A stretch of DNA of 64,000 nucleotides, taken from Protonemura montana (taxonomy: Eukaryota > Arthropoda > Insecta > Plecoptera > Nemouridae). Each line of letters begins with the position of its first letter. The first letter of the stretch is position 1. The notes beneath the pieces were generated by a model. That model saw only the letters and a list, made by a program, of their open reading frames with translations. It was not told the origin of the DNA and searched no databases. Of this stretch, positions 1 through 12,085 are shown piece by piece. The position numbers and the translations under genes were made by a program. The stretch lies in NCBI GenBank assembly GCA_947568835.1, contig OX387603.1:22406651-22470650 (forward strand), read 5' to 3'.

Positions 1-240
1 TCTCATCCGCTTTTCATGAAGAGGAGTTTTCTCACATGAACCGTGTGACCAGTGGAGACAGAGGTCATCCTCAGCCACTGTCCACCAGATCTTTGGCAAA
101 CCAATTCCAGAAAAAAAGCAGGAACCAAAGTCCAGACCATTTTTTGGCTTACATCCCATCCATTCCCCATCCGCGTGCGACACACCGTTTATTAATCTTT
201 CGTCAGGTGTGCTGCGCATCATCTCTTTGTGCGATGCGAT

Positions 241-262
241 TCGCCGCCGCCGCCGCCGCCGT
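241..262. repeat. (GCC)n trinucleotide run upstream of the TATA box
   Basis: A short GCC/CGC repeat is visible just upstream of the putative core promoter. It is low-complexity CpG-rich sequence, as often found at promoters. Confidence 0.7.
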
Positions 263-282
263 TGACGTTTACGCGCGTGGTG

Positions 283-340
283 GGGCGCCGCGGTATAAAA
301 GCAAAACCTCGTGGACGCTGCCAGGATTTCATTCAAGTGA
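283..340 (+). promoter_or_regulatory. Putative TATA-type core promoter of the LRRC20-like gene
   Basis: A TATAAAA box is visible at 294-300 in a GC-rich context. An initiator-like TCATTC lies at 329-334, about 30-37 bases downstream. A (GCC)n run precedes it at about 241-262. The first ATG of the gene follows at 518, which would give a 5' UTR of roughly 190 bases. Position and spacing support a promoter. The exact start site is inferred. Confidence 0.5.
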
Positions 341-517
341 GAGCGTCGTGACTTCGTTGTCGTCGCCGTCGTTGCCGCCGTCGTAGCCGCCGTCGTGCTG
401 GAGTGAACTGTGTCCGAGATTTCGTGTAAAACTGAGACGCGACTAATTGTTCAGCCAGAAACGACCGCCCGGTGGATTATCGACAGGAATATTTTCCCAG
501 TTTTCGTCGACAGCAAG

Positions 518-671
518 ATGAGGCCTCCAGCGCAATTCGGGGCAGACATCACGAACCAGGCCAACAATGGGCCGAACCTGCCCGTGGTCATGCAGTGCAC
601 CCAAATGGCTGGGAGAGCCATCATCAGGGTGGTGGGTCGCTGCAACGAAGCTCAGGAGAACAACAATTTGG
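518..671 (+). CDS. LRRC20: LRRC20-like leucine-rich repeat protein, coding exon 1
   Basis: First coding exon of a four-exon gene encoding a small leucine-rich-repeat protein, probably a cytosolic binding scaffold; the biochemical role of LRRC20 is not well defined. The exon encodes residues 1-51 and ends in a phase-1 donor (G/GTGAGC at 672). The start at 518 is the first in-frame ATG after the TATA-driven leader and has A at -3. Later in-frame ATGs at 590 and 605 give proteins of 185 and 180 residues, closer to the 184 residues of vertebrate LRRC20, so the start is uncertain. The AGRAIIRVVGRCNEA stretch (residues 31-45) corresponds to the amphipathic N-terminal helix that precedes the first LRR in LRRC20. 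The exon is GC-rich compared with the AT-rich intron that follows. Confidence 0.85.
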
Positions 672-3600
672 GTGAGCACAACGCCGTCAGCTGGCATTTA
701 AATTAGGAATATCCTCACATGAAGTGGCGTTTGTCGAAAGATGTCCTCATCAATGCCATTGATTGGTTTCAGTCAAAACAAGAGTTTTAGTAGATCTGTG
801 GTAGAGCTTTAAAACCCATCTCACCAGATCTTATACAGTTGACCAACCATAGACTTCTACATCTTTGACCGAGGTTCTGTCTGATTTTCTTAATTTCCGC
901 CTTGCAACTTCTTTTGAAGTTCTTTGTGACTTGGACTTCCTTTATGACTTGCATTGTGCAGTGAATGTGTCGATCGAACAGTTGTTCACTCGATTCCCGG
1001 CGATAAATCTACCGTACGAAAGCAATCACAATTTTTCATTAATAATGAGTGGCTGTTACTGTGGCGTTTTGTGCGTGTACCATACCGTCAATAACGTATC
1101 CATATAGTGGACAACCTTAAAACGTTCATATAAGGAATAAAGAAAGGTCAGCGCTGAGCTTACTGGCGTTGCGATACTGAAGGTATCGGATCACCTTGAT
1201 ACCAAACAAAAACATCTAGCATATGAATCTGATCAATTTAAAGTCGACTTCAAAAACATGATCAAATAAATTCATTCGTTCACTGCCGGGCAAACAGATG
1301 TTAGGACATGTGATTCTTATCTGGCGTAATTTCAACTTCCAGTTAGCTAGCACGTACCATAGTGGCTAGCGGCTACTGAACGCAAATAGGATCTAAGAAA
1401 CAACAATGCTTCTGCATGCAATCAGATTTTTTGACTTTTGTAATTCGGCCACGGGGTCTGTACGGGAGGGATCTTTACGGGGTTCGACCCAAGTTTAGAC
1501 GAGGAACAAAAACTGCTTACTTTTGTCCTGCGTACTTATAGCTCCATGTTTGCTTGGTAGCAAAAAAAATGGACTTGATATTTTGCGCGGAAATTCGAGC
1601 TGACAGTTTAAGCCTTTTCGATTTTTTTTCAGACGAAACAGCGAAAGCCCAATGGTAATGTAAGATCATCGGCGTGACAATCCCTGCGAGAATTGTTGTA
1701 TTGTAAATTCACTTTCTAACGAAAAAAGAGAGAATGATTATTATAATTATCGAAGTCGGTGAAATGATTGTAGGTTGATTGTCCAAAGAGCTTGTGCGGC
1801 AAAATACACGGACAAGCGGAGAAAATGTTTCGCGTTGCATGCACCTTTTGCGTCCATTGTACACGTGTTGTTTTCGTGCGTCGGCGTCGGCGTTTGTTTT
1901 GATCCGCACCTGACAAGTTTCAAAAGTGCTATGCGATGCAAAAAAAAATGTTTTGACTCATAACAGCGTAGAAAATCACTGTCATTCTGCACTTTTTATT
2001 CCACCTCGGATTCGATCACCAACAGTGTACAGTACATTTAATCCTATGTGATCTATGTAAACATATTTTAACCTCTGTACGCAATAACCCCGTCTCCAAA
2101 TCGCTCCCATACACGGCACTTTTGAGTTTCGAAAACATCAAAGCATAATCAAAACATTTGTTTGCAATTTTATATGGGATTCATTTACATTTTAAGGTTA
2201 TGTTTATAAGTTAGTCTAATTATTATTCAAACTCAATAGACTTGGGACATAAAATCAGCAAATATTGGCCCACGGAATATCAGGACAAGAGATGGCCGGA
2301 GGATTGGGTCAGTTATTCTGGTGGAAACACCTGTGCCATGGCTTGCGTACGAACGTTGCAAAACACTGCCTCGAATGCTATAACTTCGTGAATACATGCA
2401 TCAATTAGTCAGAGCACTGCTGCCATGATGCAATTTCCTTCCTGAATTCCACTCTTATAAAATAATATAATAGCGAAAGTTCAAATTTGTATAACTTAAT
2501 CGATGTGTGGAGGTACAGGCTGGCTAGAAAAGTAGCAGATGATTATAGACTCTCTCTCTCTATCTATTCTATAGTAGTCTGCCGTGTCCCACAATCAACA
2601 AATTTATAATTTTTGCTCCACATTATAATGTATTCAGAGTTTTTTTTTCTACATTGCATGGCACAAACATTGTGTAACTTATATCCAACACATACCACTC
2701 CCACACACAAATTAATTAAACAACTAATTAGTTACTTAACACATTTAGTAACTCTAATTGTTTTATTGGCGGAAACATTGAAGGAGACTTCATTTGGAAT
2801 TCATGAATGAAAATCTCTCGCCGTTGTGGCAACTGGTCAGCTCTCCCCGCGAACCTAATTGCAAAAAGCAGCACAAAACGGCTCAAAACGCGAGGCATTC
2901 GGGCCAAGGAACATTCAACCAAGATCAGACCCCGCTGATTCGACTTTGGGAACAGCGCGATTCGACACGAACGTTTCACGATCTAGACCTAATTACAAGC
3001 ACTGAACACTGTCAAGGTGTTGCAATGTATAGGTCGTCCTCAAAGACAATGCTCGATTTCGCCAGAAAAAAATTTTGTTTACATTTTATTGGGTACTCAG
3101 GTCAATTAAATCGTCGATAGCGAAACAAGAGCTTATCTAACAGACAAAAGAAAGTATAAACTGTGATTAAACCGTGTCAGATAAACAATGGGTGTCGGAG
3201 GCTGAGGGCTGCTCTGTTATGTTTTGCAAACTATTCAGCGTTGGCCAGCGTCGTCTAACGAAGTGTCCAGCATTGGCTGGTACAGTACAAGGCGGCGCTG
3301 GAGCTCGACCTTGACCTAAGAGGACAGGCGGACGCGGAAGATGAATTGTTCTGAAGGTCGCTCAGAATCAAATATGGAGCTAATCCCAAACATGGAAGCT
3401 GTTTATGCGTCACTGCAGGCGCCTACTGAATGCTTACGCTCTACGGTTATAGACGCCAGCACCACCTGCAAAGCACCTTCTGTTGATGCTGTCACTTGAC
3501 AACAACTTAATGTCCTCATCAAACATTGAGATATCAGTTTTAATCATAACGAAAGATGCAGTTAGTGAGAACTTTTCAATTTCACATACATTTTTGCACA

Positions 3601-5563
3601 GCTGTGTCGAATATACCCGATCATTCAATACACGGATGGTTGACCAGATTCAATGCTCAGTTTCCTGTATTTCGACAGCAGAATATAAAATTTCACATCG
3701 TTCTGCTCTTACTGGACACAGGTATGCTGACAACTGTTAGGGTGGGGATGCCCTAGGTCAGGGAAACGTCGCAATTTACAATCATATGACTCAAACTAAT
3801 AAATCGCATCTGCCTGATACGAACTGTTATTATCTCGTAGATAGCGAGTATCGCAGATGAGTGATGACTATCTTTCGTTGTAATGAAGTCGGTGCAATTG
3901 TTGTAGACAATGTGACAGGTATTTTTCGCATTCATTTCACGTTGGCATCCCTTGTCGTCCCACGAGCCTGTCGTTGTACCCTCCTCGTCGGCGTCGGCGT
4001 CGGTGTCAGCTGGCCAGGAACGCCGTCTATTTCCGAAATCGGCGGCTCGGTCACGTGTCCACACAAGAAGCTTGCAGTAAACCGAGCTTTCCGCAGTTTA
4101 ACTCAGTGTTGGTTGGGATAACATAACTCGGTGTGTTGACTTGCTGTGCAGATTAAGGTGATGGCGAATTTTGTGGTACGCGTCATTTCTAGGTGCGAGG
4201 AGGCAAGGGAAAATGAGCAGCTTGGTGAGAAAAGTTTTATTTTCCGTACAAAATCTCGCGTTTTTAGTTCTCATTCGAAGTAGTTTGCTAAGCTTCGGTC
4301 CTCTGCGACGTAAAGAGAGCATGGAACAGAAATAGAACGCAACTATAATGAGTTTTGAAAGGAGCTAACAGAAATAAAAATGTTATTTTACATCCTAAAG
4401 ACTAACTTGAAGCGATGCGAGAAACTGTAGATCCTTTCCGTATAAAAAAATATGCCTATTTCTGTCTGACGTAATATCGAGGGTGCTGAACTCCGAAAAT
4501 ATTGTCACTTTCTTGCATTACAATTACGTCGATGTCCTCTCTTAACGTCTGATGATCACTTTTGTAGATTGCATGTTACCTGGGCTTTCGACTAATGGTG
4601 CATTAATCGCAACTTGAAAATTCTGACTTCTTTCACCGTTGAGTTTGTGCTTTATATCCGACCGATTAGGGAGACATTTTCTTCCTATAGGGTTTGGTGA
4701 GACATCCCGGGTTGGATTTGGTGGCCTAGAGAGAGGATTCAAGACGAAAACAATAAGTTTAGATCACAAGTCTCATAAAATTGAATTTATATTCCGTAAG
4801 CTAAAACTATCCAGATTCTAGAATCTTATAGCCCCTAAAAATAAGTTCAATACGTTTGTAGACCTAGTCGTTAATCGGAAATAACAAGAAAATTATGAAG
4901 TACCTCTAAAAAATGTCATCGATGTGTATTATACTGTTGGAAAAAAAAATCGTAAAACAGTCGTAAGCATCGGTTGGTTGAAAACCCTCAAAACTAATGA
5001 CAGTGACGCTCTGATCAGCTTTTCCCTCGATGAAAGCAATAGCTGGTAGTAAAGCTGAAGTAGGGTAGCAAATAAAATATATGGCTAGAAATCACCACTT
5101 AAGGAGCTCGAGAGAACGTTTAATGCTTGTAAACCCGAATAACCTCTAAGTACTTGTACTGCACTACCTGTAACTAATTAATATATTGTGTTGAACGGCT
5201 ATATAAAGCACGAGACGTGCTGCAGAAGAGATGGGAGCAATTATTATAAGTCGACTGAATCTTATCATGAAACCGATATTTTTGTAACACAAAAAAAACT
5301 TAATGTTATAGTTCCGTTTGAAGATCTTTCGCACTTTCTACCATCGTTGTAGTAATTTCGTTCTTGACGTAATCGAGCCGTAGTACTTTCTCCTAATCGG
5401 TGTGTCGTGTTTCAGTTTCGACCGCTCTATTGTGATATAAAACTCTATTTTATTGAGTAAATAAGAAGATGAAAGGCATCGTCCTCTGTTATTCGTCGCA
5501 TTTGACTCTGCATCTTGCCATTGAGTCGCTAATTGGGTATCGCACTTGTCTCACTTGTTGCAG
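672..5563 (+). other. LRRC20-like gene intron 1 (4.9 kb), no gene recognised
   Basis: AT-rich intron bounded by GTGAGC and TTGCAG. It holds a CT microsatellite near 2551-2565 and short GTCGGC-type repeats near 1880 and 3990. A weakly protein-like patch at 865-1107 may be a retrotransposon relic (see findings). No further exon of the gene was seen: the flanking exons join in frame without one. Confidence 0.7.
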
Positions 5564-5707
5564 ACCTCTCCGAGTGCCAGTTGATGCAAGTGCCTGACGC
5601 TGTCTACCACCTGATGCGAAACACCACCCTGAAAGTGTGCAACCTTGCAGGAAACGTCATCACTAAAATACCGCCAAAATTCGCAGTCAAATTCTCACTA
5701 ATCACAG
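5564..5707 (+). CDS. LRRC20: LRRC20-like leucine-rich repeat protein, coding exon 2
   Basis: Encodes residues 52 (split Asp codon) to 99, then the first base of codon 100. It begins after TTGCAG and ends at a GTATGT donor, and both introns are phase 1. The text starts DLSECQLMQVPDAVYHL, equivalent to the LDLAEC-type first repeat of LRRC20, and continues with a second repeat containing NLAGNVITKIP. These are typical LxxLxLxxNxL repeats in which the leucine positions are L, V or I. The join to exon 1 restores an Asp codon (G+AC), and the resulting NNLDLSEC block is what the family predicts. That match is the main reason for accepting the splice despite a 4.9-kb intron. Confidence 0.92.
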
Positions 5708-6184
5708 GTATGTAACATGCTTGAACTCATGCAAGCAGTGGATTTTTTTTTTTTTTTAATTATATGTGACTTGTTAGTTAGCGAAAACACATATGTTATC
5801 CGCGTGATTAGCAAAATTAAAGGTGAGGTTTGCTATTAGTAGGTATTCACTATCCTGTTGAAATCCATAGTCTTTTTTATATCGGCGATTGAAAAGCTTA
5901 GGCAATAATGCACTAGAAAACGAGCGATATGTCTAAAGTTTTTGTTTTGTTTTGTCTTACAAAATCTCCTTCCTTTCACCACTATAAATCAGCTCGTTAA
6001 ACTTTAACAGTCCAATTACGTATTTGTTCAATTAGACAGATGTACTGGTTTTTAGAACTGTAAAAGGCGGTAAAATCACCGATTCGGGCTTTTGAAGTGT
6101 TAGCAAAGTTCAAGGAAATTTTAAAAAGCATCGGGCTCTCTGCAAACTAAATGCCCCCAAAGTTCTCAAATCGATCCCCCTCCT

Positions 6185-6197
6185 CCCCCCCCCCCCC
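6185..6197. repeat. Poly(C) tract, C13
   Basis: Thirteen consecutive C on the + strand in otherwise AT-rich intron sequence. It is one of several homopolymer C or G tracts in the window. Confidence 0.9.
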
Positions 6198-7417
6198 TAT
6201 TTATAGATCCACTGAAAATCACCTACCAATGGCTCTAGAAAAAGTTTCGAAAAGGTAGAAAATAGTGGCTTCGATAGCACTGTACACAATCATTTTAACC
6301 TGCAGTTCAAATATTTTCACCAAAAAAAAGTTTCCAGAGTTTTGTAAGAATTTTGTAGATTACATTAAACCAACTATAATCAGGTTTGGTCATCTCATCT
6401 TGAATGAGTTTCTGGCTGCCAGGCTGCCAGGCTGATCACTCAGAGAGCAGTAAATCTGGATTACTATTTCAACGCAGTTAAAAGCGATCGCGAAACTGGC
6501 GAAATATTGCAAAATATCCATTGATTGATATGTTTTAAAGACGTGTACCCGCGCAGTGATGTTGACTTTCCTTCACCAAGCGCTTCATAAAATCTCCCTG
6601 TGAACTGCGCAGATCGCAGTATCTCGCTTATACCAGGAAACCGTCTTGGTTTTGCCAAACGTTGTGCAAATAAATTCGCACGTGGTATGCAACGCAGTCA
6701 GAAAAATTTCCACGAGGCGCGAGCGTTTCCCTCTTTGATGTCGTGGGCGCCGCGCCAAATCGAAATTTCACCAAAACACACAAACGAAGATTTCATTTTC
6801 TGCGGCGCATTTCCACCGATCCATCGCAACTCTCATCTCTCAAGTCACAAAAAGCGCCCCGAGTTTCAGTTATTTTCTTTGCTAATATGCGGCACGTATG
6901 AAATTATGTGCTCAAAAATAGATTTGGCAGATCACACCCGGAACTTTACGGCGTCCACAAAGGGCGTTAAATCTGCGTTGCGTGTGGCGAAATGCATCCT
7001 GATTTGTACACAAGTTGAACAAACGATGACCTCAATGTATGACCCATTTCTCATTTAGTGCATGCACTTATAGGTACTTGGACTGCCGTGCATTGTTTGT
7101 GGCCAGGAGCTGTCACCCCTTGTGCAATACAGTCTAAGCAGTTGCTTTGCTGCTTGAAATGGGCCAGCTTGAGCAATTAGGTGATGCGATGGTAGATACC
7201 GGAGATAACCTACCTAGGCGAATTTAATCTACGGCCTAACATTTTAGCATGCCTTTGATGAGTTATACAAGAATTGTAAATAAATCAAAAGTATTGAAAT
7301 TTAAACTATCTTCATTATTTATTTCTTTATGTAGCGATATATCAAAAATGTTCATGTAGCATATAAAATAAATAACATTTCCGGTGTTGAGTGGTGGTTT
7401 TCAGAGCCATGGTTTGA

Positions 7418-7538
7418 TGTTATGATGTGTTTTTCGGATCTACTCTACATTGAAGAGTCGAAACGTCAAGACGTGAGACCCTTTCGAGGGCCGCAAACCT
7501 CTTCAATGCAGAGCATATCCAAAAAACACATCATAACA
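7418..7538. mobile_element. 121-bp inverted-repeat (foldback/MITE-like) element
   Basis: The left arm (7418-7457) and the right arm (7499-7538) are about 40 bp each and reverse-complementary with only a few mismatches. The outer arms read TGTTATGATGTGTTTTT and AAAAAACACATCATAACA, and the inner arms end in ATTGAAGAG and CTCTTCAAT. A 41-base GC-richer loop separates them. Such a structure in an intron is typical of a MITE or of an inverted insertion of a repeat end. No target-site duplication was established. Confidence 0.7.
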
Positions 7539-7639
7539 AAATTTCTGTTGTTACTTTTTTCAAATTTTTAAAAGCAAATTGACTCGGAATTTCAAATACT
7601 TCTCTCTAGTCTGTTAACATGCATCGTTTATGTTTCCAG

Positions 7640-7807
7640 AGTTGAATCTTTCACACAACCAGCTGAGCAAACTGCCAGACGAGCTGGCAGATCTGTCGGA
7701 GCTTGCTAGGATGGACATCTCACACAACGCCTTCATCAGCCTGCCGCACGTTGTCTACAAGCTGTCCAAGCTCAGCACCGTCAACGCCAGTAGCAACCAC
7801 ATCGTGG
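7640..7807 (+). CDS. LRRC20: LRRC20-like leucine-rich repeat protein, coding exon 3
   Basis: Encodes residues 100 (split Glu codon) to 155. Bounded by TTTCCAG and G/GTGAGC, phase 1 at both ends. It contains the clearest repeats: ELNLSHNQLSKLPDELADL, then ARMDISHNAFISLPHVVYKL, then the start of a third with TVNASSNHIV. The Asn at the conserved LRR position is present each time. The SHNQLSKLP and SHNAFISLP spacing matches the 22-24-residue repeats of LRRC20. The exon is higher in GC than the introns around it. Confidence 0.95.
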
Positions 7808-8235
7808 GTGAGCAACGAGAACAGTAATACGCTTTTCCGAGAGGATTCGATAGAAACAATATGAAACCAAATTGAATAATATTTACGAAAATTATGTAGC
7901 ATTTCAAATGTAGAACTCCAAGCCTACGTCTACCTATGTCGTGGATTATTTTGGCTAATGAAGCTGTCTAAAGCAAAATTTAGACCCTTGAACCCGTATT
8001 TCCGTACAGCCTGGACTGGTCCACCTTTTAATTTCAATTCCCTAAGGTTTTTTTCTTTTAATAAATAAATTTGAAACTGTAATGATGCAGCTACTACATC
8101 AGTGGCAGATTGTTAACCACTGAATTAAACTGGAAGTGAACTAATTAACTGATTTAAGTCACACATACAGCAAAAAAGCTGCGTTTTATGAGTCAACCAT
8201 TCCACCCGATTGCCATACTCATTGTTTTCCCGCAG
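7808..8235 (+). other. LRRC20-like gene intron 3 (428 bp)
   Basis: Short AT-rich intron with a GTGAGC donor and a TTTTCCCGCAG acceptor. Nothing else was recognised in it. Confidence 0.8.
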
Positions 8236-8399
8236 AGGTTGACGTCGATCGGCTGCGAGGCAACGGATCTCTGGAAGAGGTGGACCTCCGTGACAACCCC
8301 GTTGCACCCCGAACGCACGACGCTCTTGCGACGTTGTCCACGCCACGAGTATTGCTCACAGTTCGCGTGCTCGAGGACTGGGAAGACCTCAATGTGTAG
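8236..8399 (+). CDS. LRRC20: LRRC20-like leucine-rich repeat protein, terminal coding exon
   Basis: Encodes residues 156 (split Glu codon) to 209 and the TAG stop at 8397-8399. It opens with EVDVDRLRGNGSLEEVDLRD, the last leucine-rich repeat, followed by a short C-terminal cap ending EDWEDLNV. This closely parallels the IVDVPVEKL...INLRFNP end of LRRC20. Together the four exons give 630 nt with no internal stop. The gene is convergent with the E74-type gene on the other strand. Confidence 0.93.
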
Positions 8400-9110
8400 T
8401 GGCGGACAGCGACCACCTTCTCAGGACGATAACACGCCAATGCAGTGCCTCTCTAGAATCGAATCGACGTGTACGTTTTAATGCTAATAATAAGGCAAGC
8501 ACGAGGTTGTGTGGATAGTCCAATCCATGATACTCGAGTTTTTTTTTCATTGCCTATTGAAATACATGGGCATTGCAAAACTACTCATGTAACATTTACT
8601 GGATTTATTTTATACTCTTGCTCTGCAGGTTTTTAAGATGGCCAGATAGCCAGTAGTATTTCAATTGTCATTCTCTAGTTGGTTCCACCCTCTGTGCTCC
8701 AAAAAGCGTGTTCAAAACGTGTTCCGGTATACAAATTTGCTTGAAGAGTGATTAGACCAGTGACCACTTATAATCACACAAGATTTTGACTACCATTCAA
8801 GATCATGGTATTATAGCAAGTAATATCTTCCCTTCGTCAAGATGTTTTCAAACACCTACGAGGTGGGCTGTGGTAATTAATTTAATCACAAATTTAAAAC
8901 TGGTATCCATCAAACTACATTTCAATGAAATGAGGCTGAGCTGTAAATGTGTATATAGACTGGCATTTTATTAGCATGCTAGATATACCTACTGTGGTCT
9001 AGAAGTGATATAACAATTTAATATATTATTAATATAATTTTGTAAGAAGAGTGTGCTACTATTTACGTTTGGAAATTAGTTAGATATCTATAATTAAAAG
9101 TTTGTTTGTA
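8400..9110 (+). other. Probable 3' UTR of the LRRC20-like gene
   Basis: No AATAAA was seen close after the stop. An ATTAAA at 9093-9098 is followed at once by a GT/T-rich stretch (about 9100-9117, GTTTGTTTGTATTTGTT), the usual arrangement of a poly(A) signal and downstream element. This would make a 3' UTR of about 700 bases. Inference from sequence only. Confidence 0.4.
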
Positions 9111-9117
9111 TTTGTTA
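9093..9117 (+). terminator. Candidate polyadenylation site (ATTAAA plus GT-rich element)
   Basis: A variant hexamer ATTAAA, then a GU-rich downstream element within 20 bases. It is the best candidate 3' end for the LRRC20-like transcript. Confidence 0.4.
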
Positions 9118-9399
9118 CTCGGGCAAGCATGCTCAGAACCTAGTCGTGTTCGATTGAAACAATGTTATGAATATTGAGTTGCTCGATGATGATCATTCTT
9201 TCAACTTCTGTCAACTATTTTTGCAATGATTCTAAAAAGTGTAATCTAAAAACTACAACAATGCACTTCAAAAATATATACTATTGATCAAGTTTATTTT
9301 TCCCTTCCATTCACTCTTGATTCCGTTTGATAATACCTAACCCAATGGGCCGACCCATCGTACAAATCAAAGCAAAACAGAAAATAATTCACGAAATTA

Positions 9400-11100
9400 T
9401 GTCGGAAATGTGTGAGTAAAAAGTAAAAGAAATACATACAGGCTCAAAACTTCGCAACTACTGTATTTTTATGATTTTTACATATTTGAAAAGTTTGGTG
9501 AAAAAATATCAAACGCTTTTGGCGGTAGGTACAACCCGAAAATGGTTAGGTATTCAAAATCTAAATATGTTCGTTATTTTATTGACGAATTTAATGGACG
9601 TAAAGAATGTTTCTTAAATGCTATCTTATTTTTTTATTAACATCAGGCGCCCGTACATCAAGTGTACCACCATCCGGGTTACCGACCGATGGTCAATATC
9701 AATTGATCGAGTACATTTAACATCCAAAAGAACACACAACTGCATGTTCATCCGAACCAGTTGGATAAAACAACCTGGAGACTCTGTGATCGTGCAACGG
9801 TGTTCGACCGGCGTTCCTCCAATGGTATAAGGCAAATGATGTAAGCCTATATATTTTTGGAGTAGTCTAGCGTACCTGCACTGCTTGGTGTTGCGTCCGG
9901 GGTCGATCATTTGCTACTGCGGGAGCGAATAGTAATTAGTATAAATATCGGACATATCTGAGAGAATGGTTTACCAACATGCAAACAGGTATACAATCCC
10001 GCCCCGAACCACACGGACTATGCGATTGATGTTATGCGGCAGAGATTCGTCTCGATTGCCCGATTTTACAATTATGAAATTCAAATATGTTCCAATCACT
10101 GTTTAAAGCATAGTTGTTTTCCGTAGCGTCCCTACTTCAGGATTGACATATTCTATCATGATCTGATTCGAACCCGCTCGACGGCAAAGATTTTACTGTT
10201 GGAACCCCGTACAGCCACCCATATAATCCAGAAGACTTATATACAACAAAAATGCTGGTAATATTAGATGTCCGTTTCGCTTCGCTTGCTACGCTCATCA
10301 AAAATGCTAATTTTCATTTGTTGTTGAAAAAGGATTAGACTTTGGGAACAAAGGAAATCTTTTTTCGAAATATTCTAAAGTTGCCCTTTTTAACTAGGGA
10401 TTCGCAAACGCAATTTGTGCGTTGCGATAGTTGTAGCTGGTAAAAAAAATATATATCTTAAGTTCAAACTGCACTCCATAGAGACAAAACGGAAGGTGGT
10501 GTCGAAGTCACATGATCTCTTTGGAACCCTAATTCACGGTTGTCGAGCAAATGCTTAGATTCGTTTATCCTAGAAACAGCAAAAATGCACAAAATGTTGC
10601 CAGAAAATTCCAAATAAAAAGTAAACGAAACCAAATACGGTCTGAAAAACTTTGATATTGCTTTATTTTGATGCGTTTAGCATATTAGCTAAGATTGGTA
10701 CAAAAGTATACAATTCTTTTGGCGGTACAACAACATTTTTTATGTTTCTTAAGACAATAAACCAAATAATAATTAAATTTCACCCAAAATCGGAAAATGT
10801 TCGTAAATTTTTAATAGTTTAAACACTATTGGACCGATTTTGCTGAAAATGAATCTCGGTCTAATTTAAGAACACAAAAACGTGTCCTGCAAATTTTGTT
10901 CAAATTAGTGCGGGCGTTTGGACGCTAGAGCGTAAACAAACGTACAGGCACACAAACAAACAAAAAAACAAAAACAAACGAATACACAAAAGTGATATTT
11001 GTTTTGGGCAGTTGAAGTTGAAGACTTTGCTCCGCTTGCTTCACTCGCTCTGTTCACAATTGACGATGAAATGCACTGCATTTGATGTCCAGTGGGAAGA
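9400..11100. mobile_element. Diverged interspersed-repeat region (two related copies plus repeat tail)
   Basis: Two diverged, directly repeated blocks lie exactly 1200 bp apart. The 47 bp starting CATATT at 9481 aligns without gaps to 10681, and both end in the shared 12-mer CTTTTGGCGGTA (9516-9527 and 10716-10727). Further on, 10790-10985 has the run GGACCGATTTTGCTGAAAAT, GCGGGCGTTTGGACGCTAGA and an ACAAACAAAC-type tail, a composition typical of 3' ends of arthropod retroposons. No open frame for a reverse transcriptase or transposase is left, so this is a fossil or non-autonomous repeat. Family not assigned. Confidence 0.45.
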
Positions 11101-12080
11101 TATTCGAAAATAGACCAGTCGGAAGAAAAGCTAAAAATTTGTAAACATTACATCACCGCTCATCCCATTCCAAATACAACTTTATAATAAATCTCTTTTT
11201 TTAGTGTGAAGAAAAGTAAACCAATAAGTACTTTCCGTTTTTGCTCACCTTGAATTCCTGCAGTGCGGCTCCTGAAAGTGCGCAGTCTGCGCGTCATACG
11301 TGTAGCACGGTTGGCCTATTACATTCTTAACAGGCGCTGGATATGCTGCTAGCAAATTACTGGCGCGGCACCTCCACCTGGGGAAAATTGATAGCTGTTA
11401 GGGCGCTGTCTTTACATTAACAACACCATCAAAAACTGCTGGTAGGAATAATAGAAAACTGAAGATGCATGACCATAGATACAAGTGTATGCCGATTTTT
11501 CATGTAACATCTATTGGAACAATTGCAAATGCTATCAAGGCAAAATAAAGAATTAAGGATCTGGAACCGAATTCAATTTAAATTATATTACTTTTAATCC
11601 ACATATAAAATATAATATCTACGTGAAACAATCAAGAGGTAAATAAATGGTGTCGTGGAAAAAAAATGCGGGCTTAAATGCAAAACACAATTAATTAGGT
11701 TTTAATCAATTCGTCAAACAAAATTAGTTAGTTAAAATTAGTTAGTTAGCAGGGTAGTGGCCAAAAGTACTCACTAAAACACACGCACCGACGCATTAGC
11801 CCAAACAAAACACTCAAAGAGCTTAACCAGAAATAGTGAAATCATAAAAGTTTTCATTCTCTAAAAACCTTATATTTTATTCTTCTGCACATAAGTGTCC
11901 TGCGCACTTTGCCAATAATGTCGGCCACTCCGCGCACCGTTGCCGTGAATCGATTTCCTTGAATTTTCACAGCGTCCTTACCTCCTGCCCCGTCTTGATC
12001 GCCTGGTGCGATGCCTCGTAAATTACCGCTTGCTAGACAGATGATGAGCAGCTACCCCGTCTGAACCCGATGATTGACAT
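11101..12080. other. Intergenic sequence, nothing recognised
   Basis: AT-rich DNA between the convergent genes. There is no exon-like frame, RNA gene or clear repeat beyond short A and T runs. Confidence 0.5.
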
Positions 12081-12085
12081 GTCCG

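Larger units (their letters stand above)
5708..7639 (+). other. LRRC20-like gene intron 2 (1.9 kb)
   Basis: AT-rich intron with GTATGT and TTTCCAG ends. It contains a C13 tract (6185-6197) and a strong 121-bp inverted repeat (7418-7538), both listed separately. No exon-like sequence was seen. Confidence 0.7.

Noticed and set aside
36-386. 116-codon + strand frame over the LRRC20-like promoter
   Set aside because: Overlaps the TATA box and (GCC)n run. Its text is composition-driven (Ala/Ser runs), and the promoter reading explains the region better.
1470-1490. GGGTTCGACCC B-box-like motif
   Set aside because: No matching A box or cloverleaf nearby.
7440-7480. Possible hammerhead ribozyme core (TGAAGAG...CGAAAC)
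   Set aside because: CTGANGA is not intact and there is no stem II between GAG and CGAAAC. Kept only as a weak resemblance to Penelope-like repeats.
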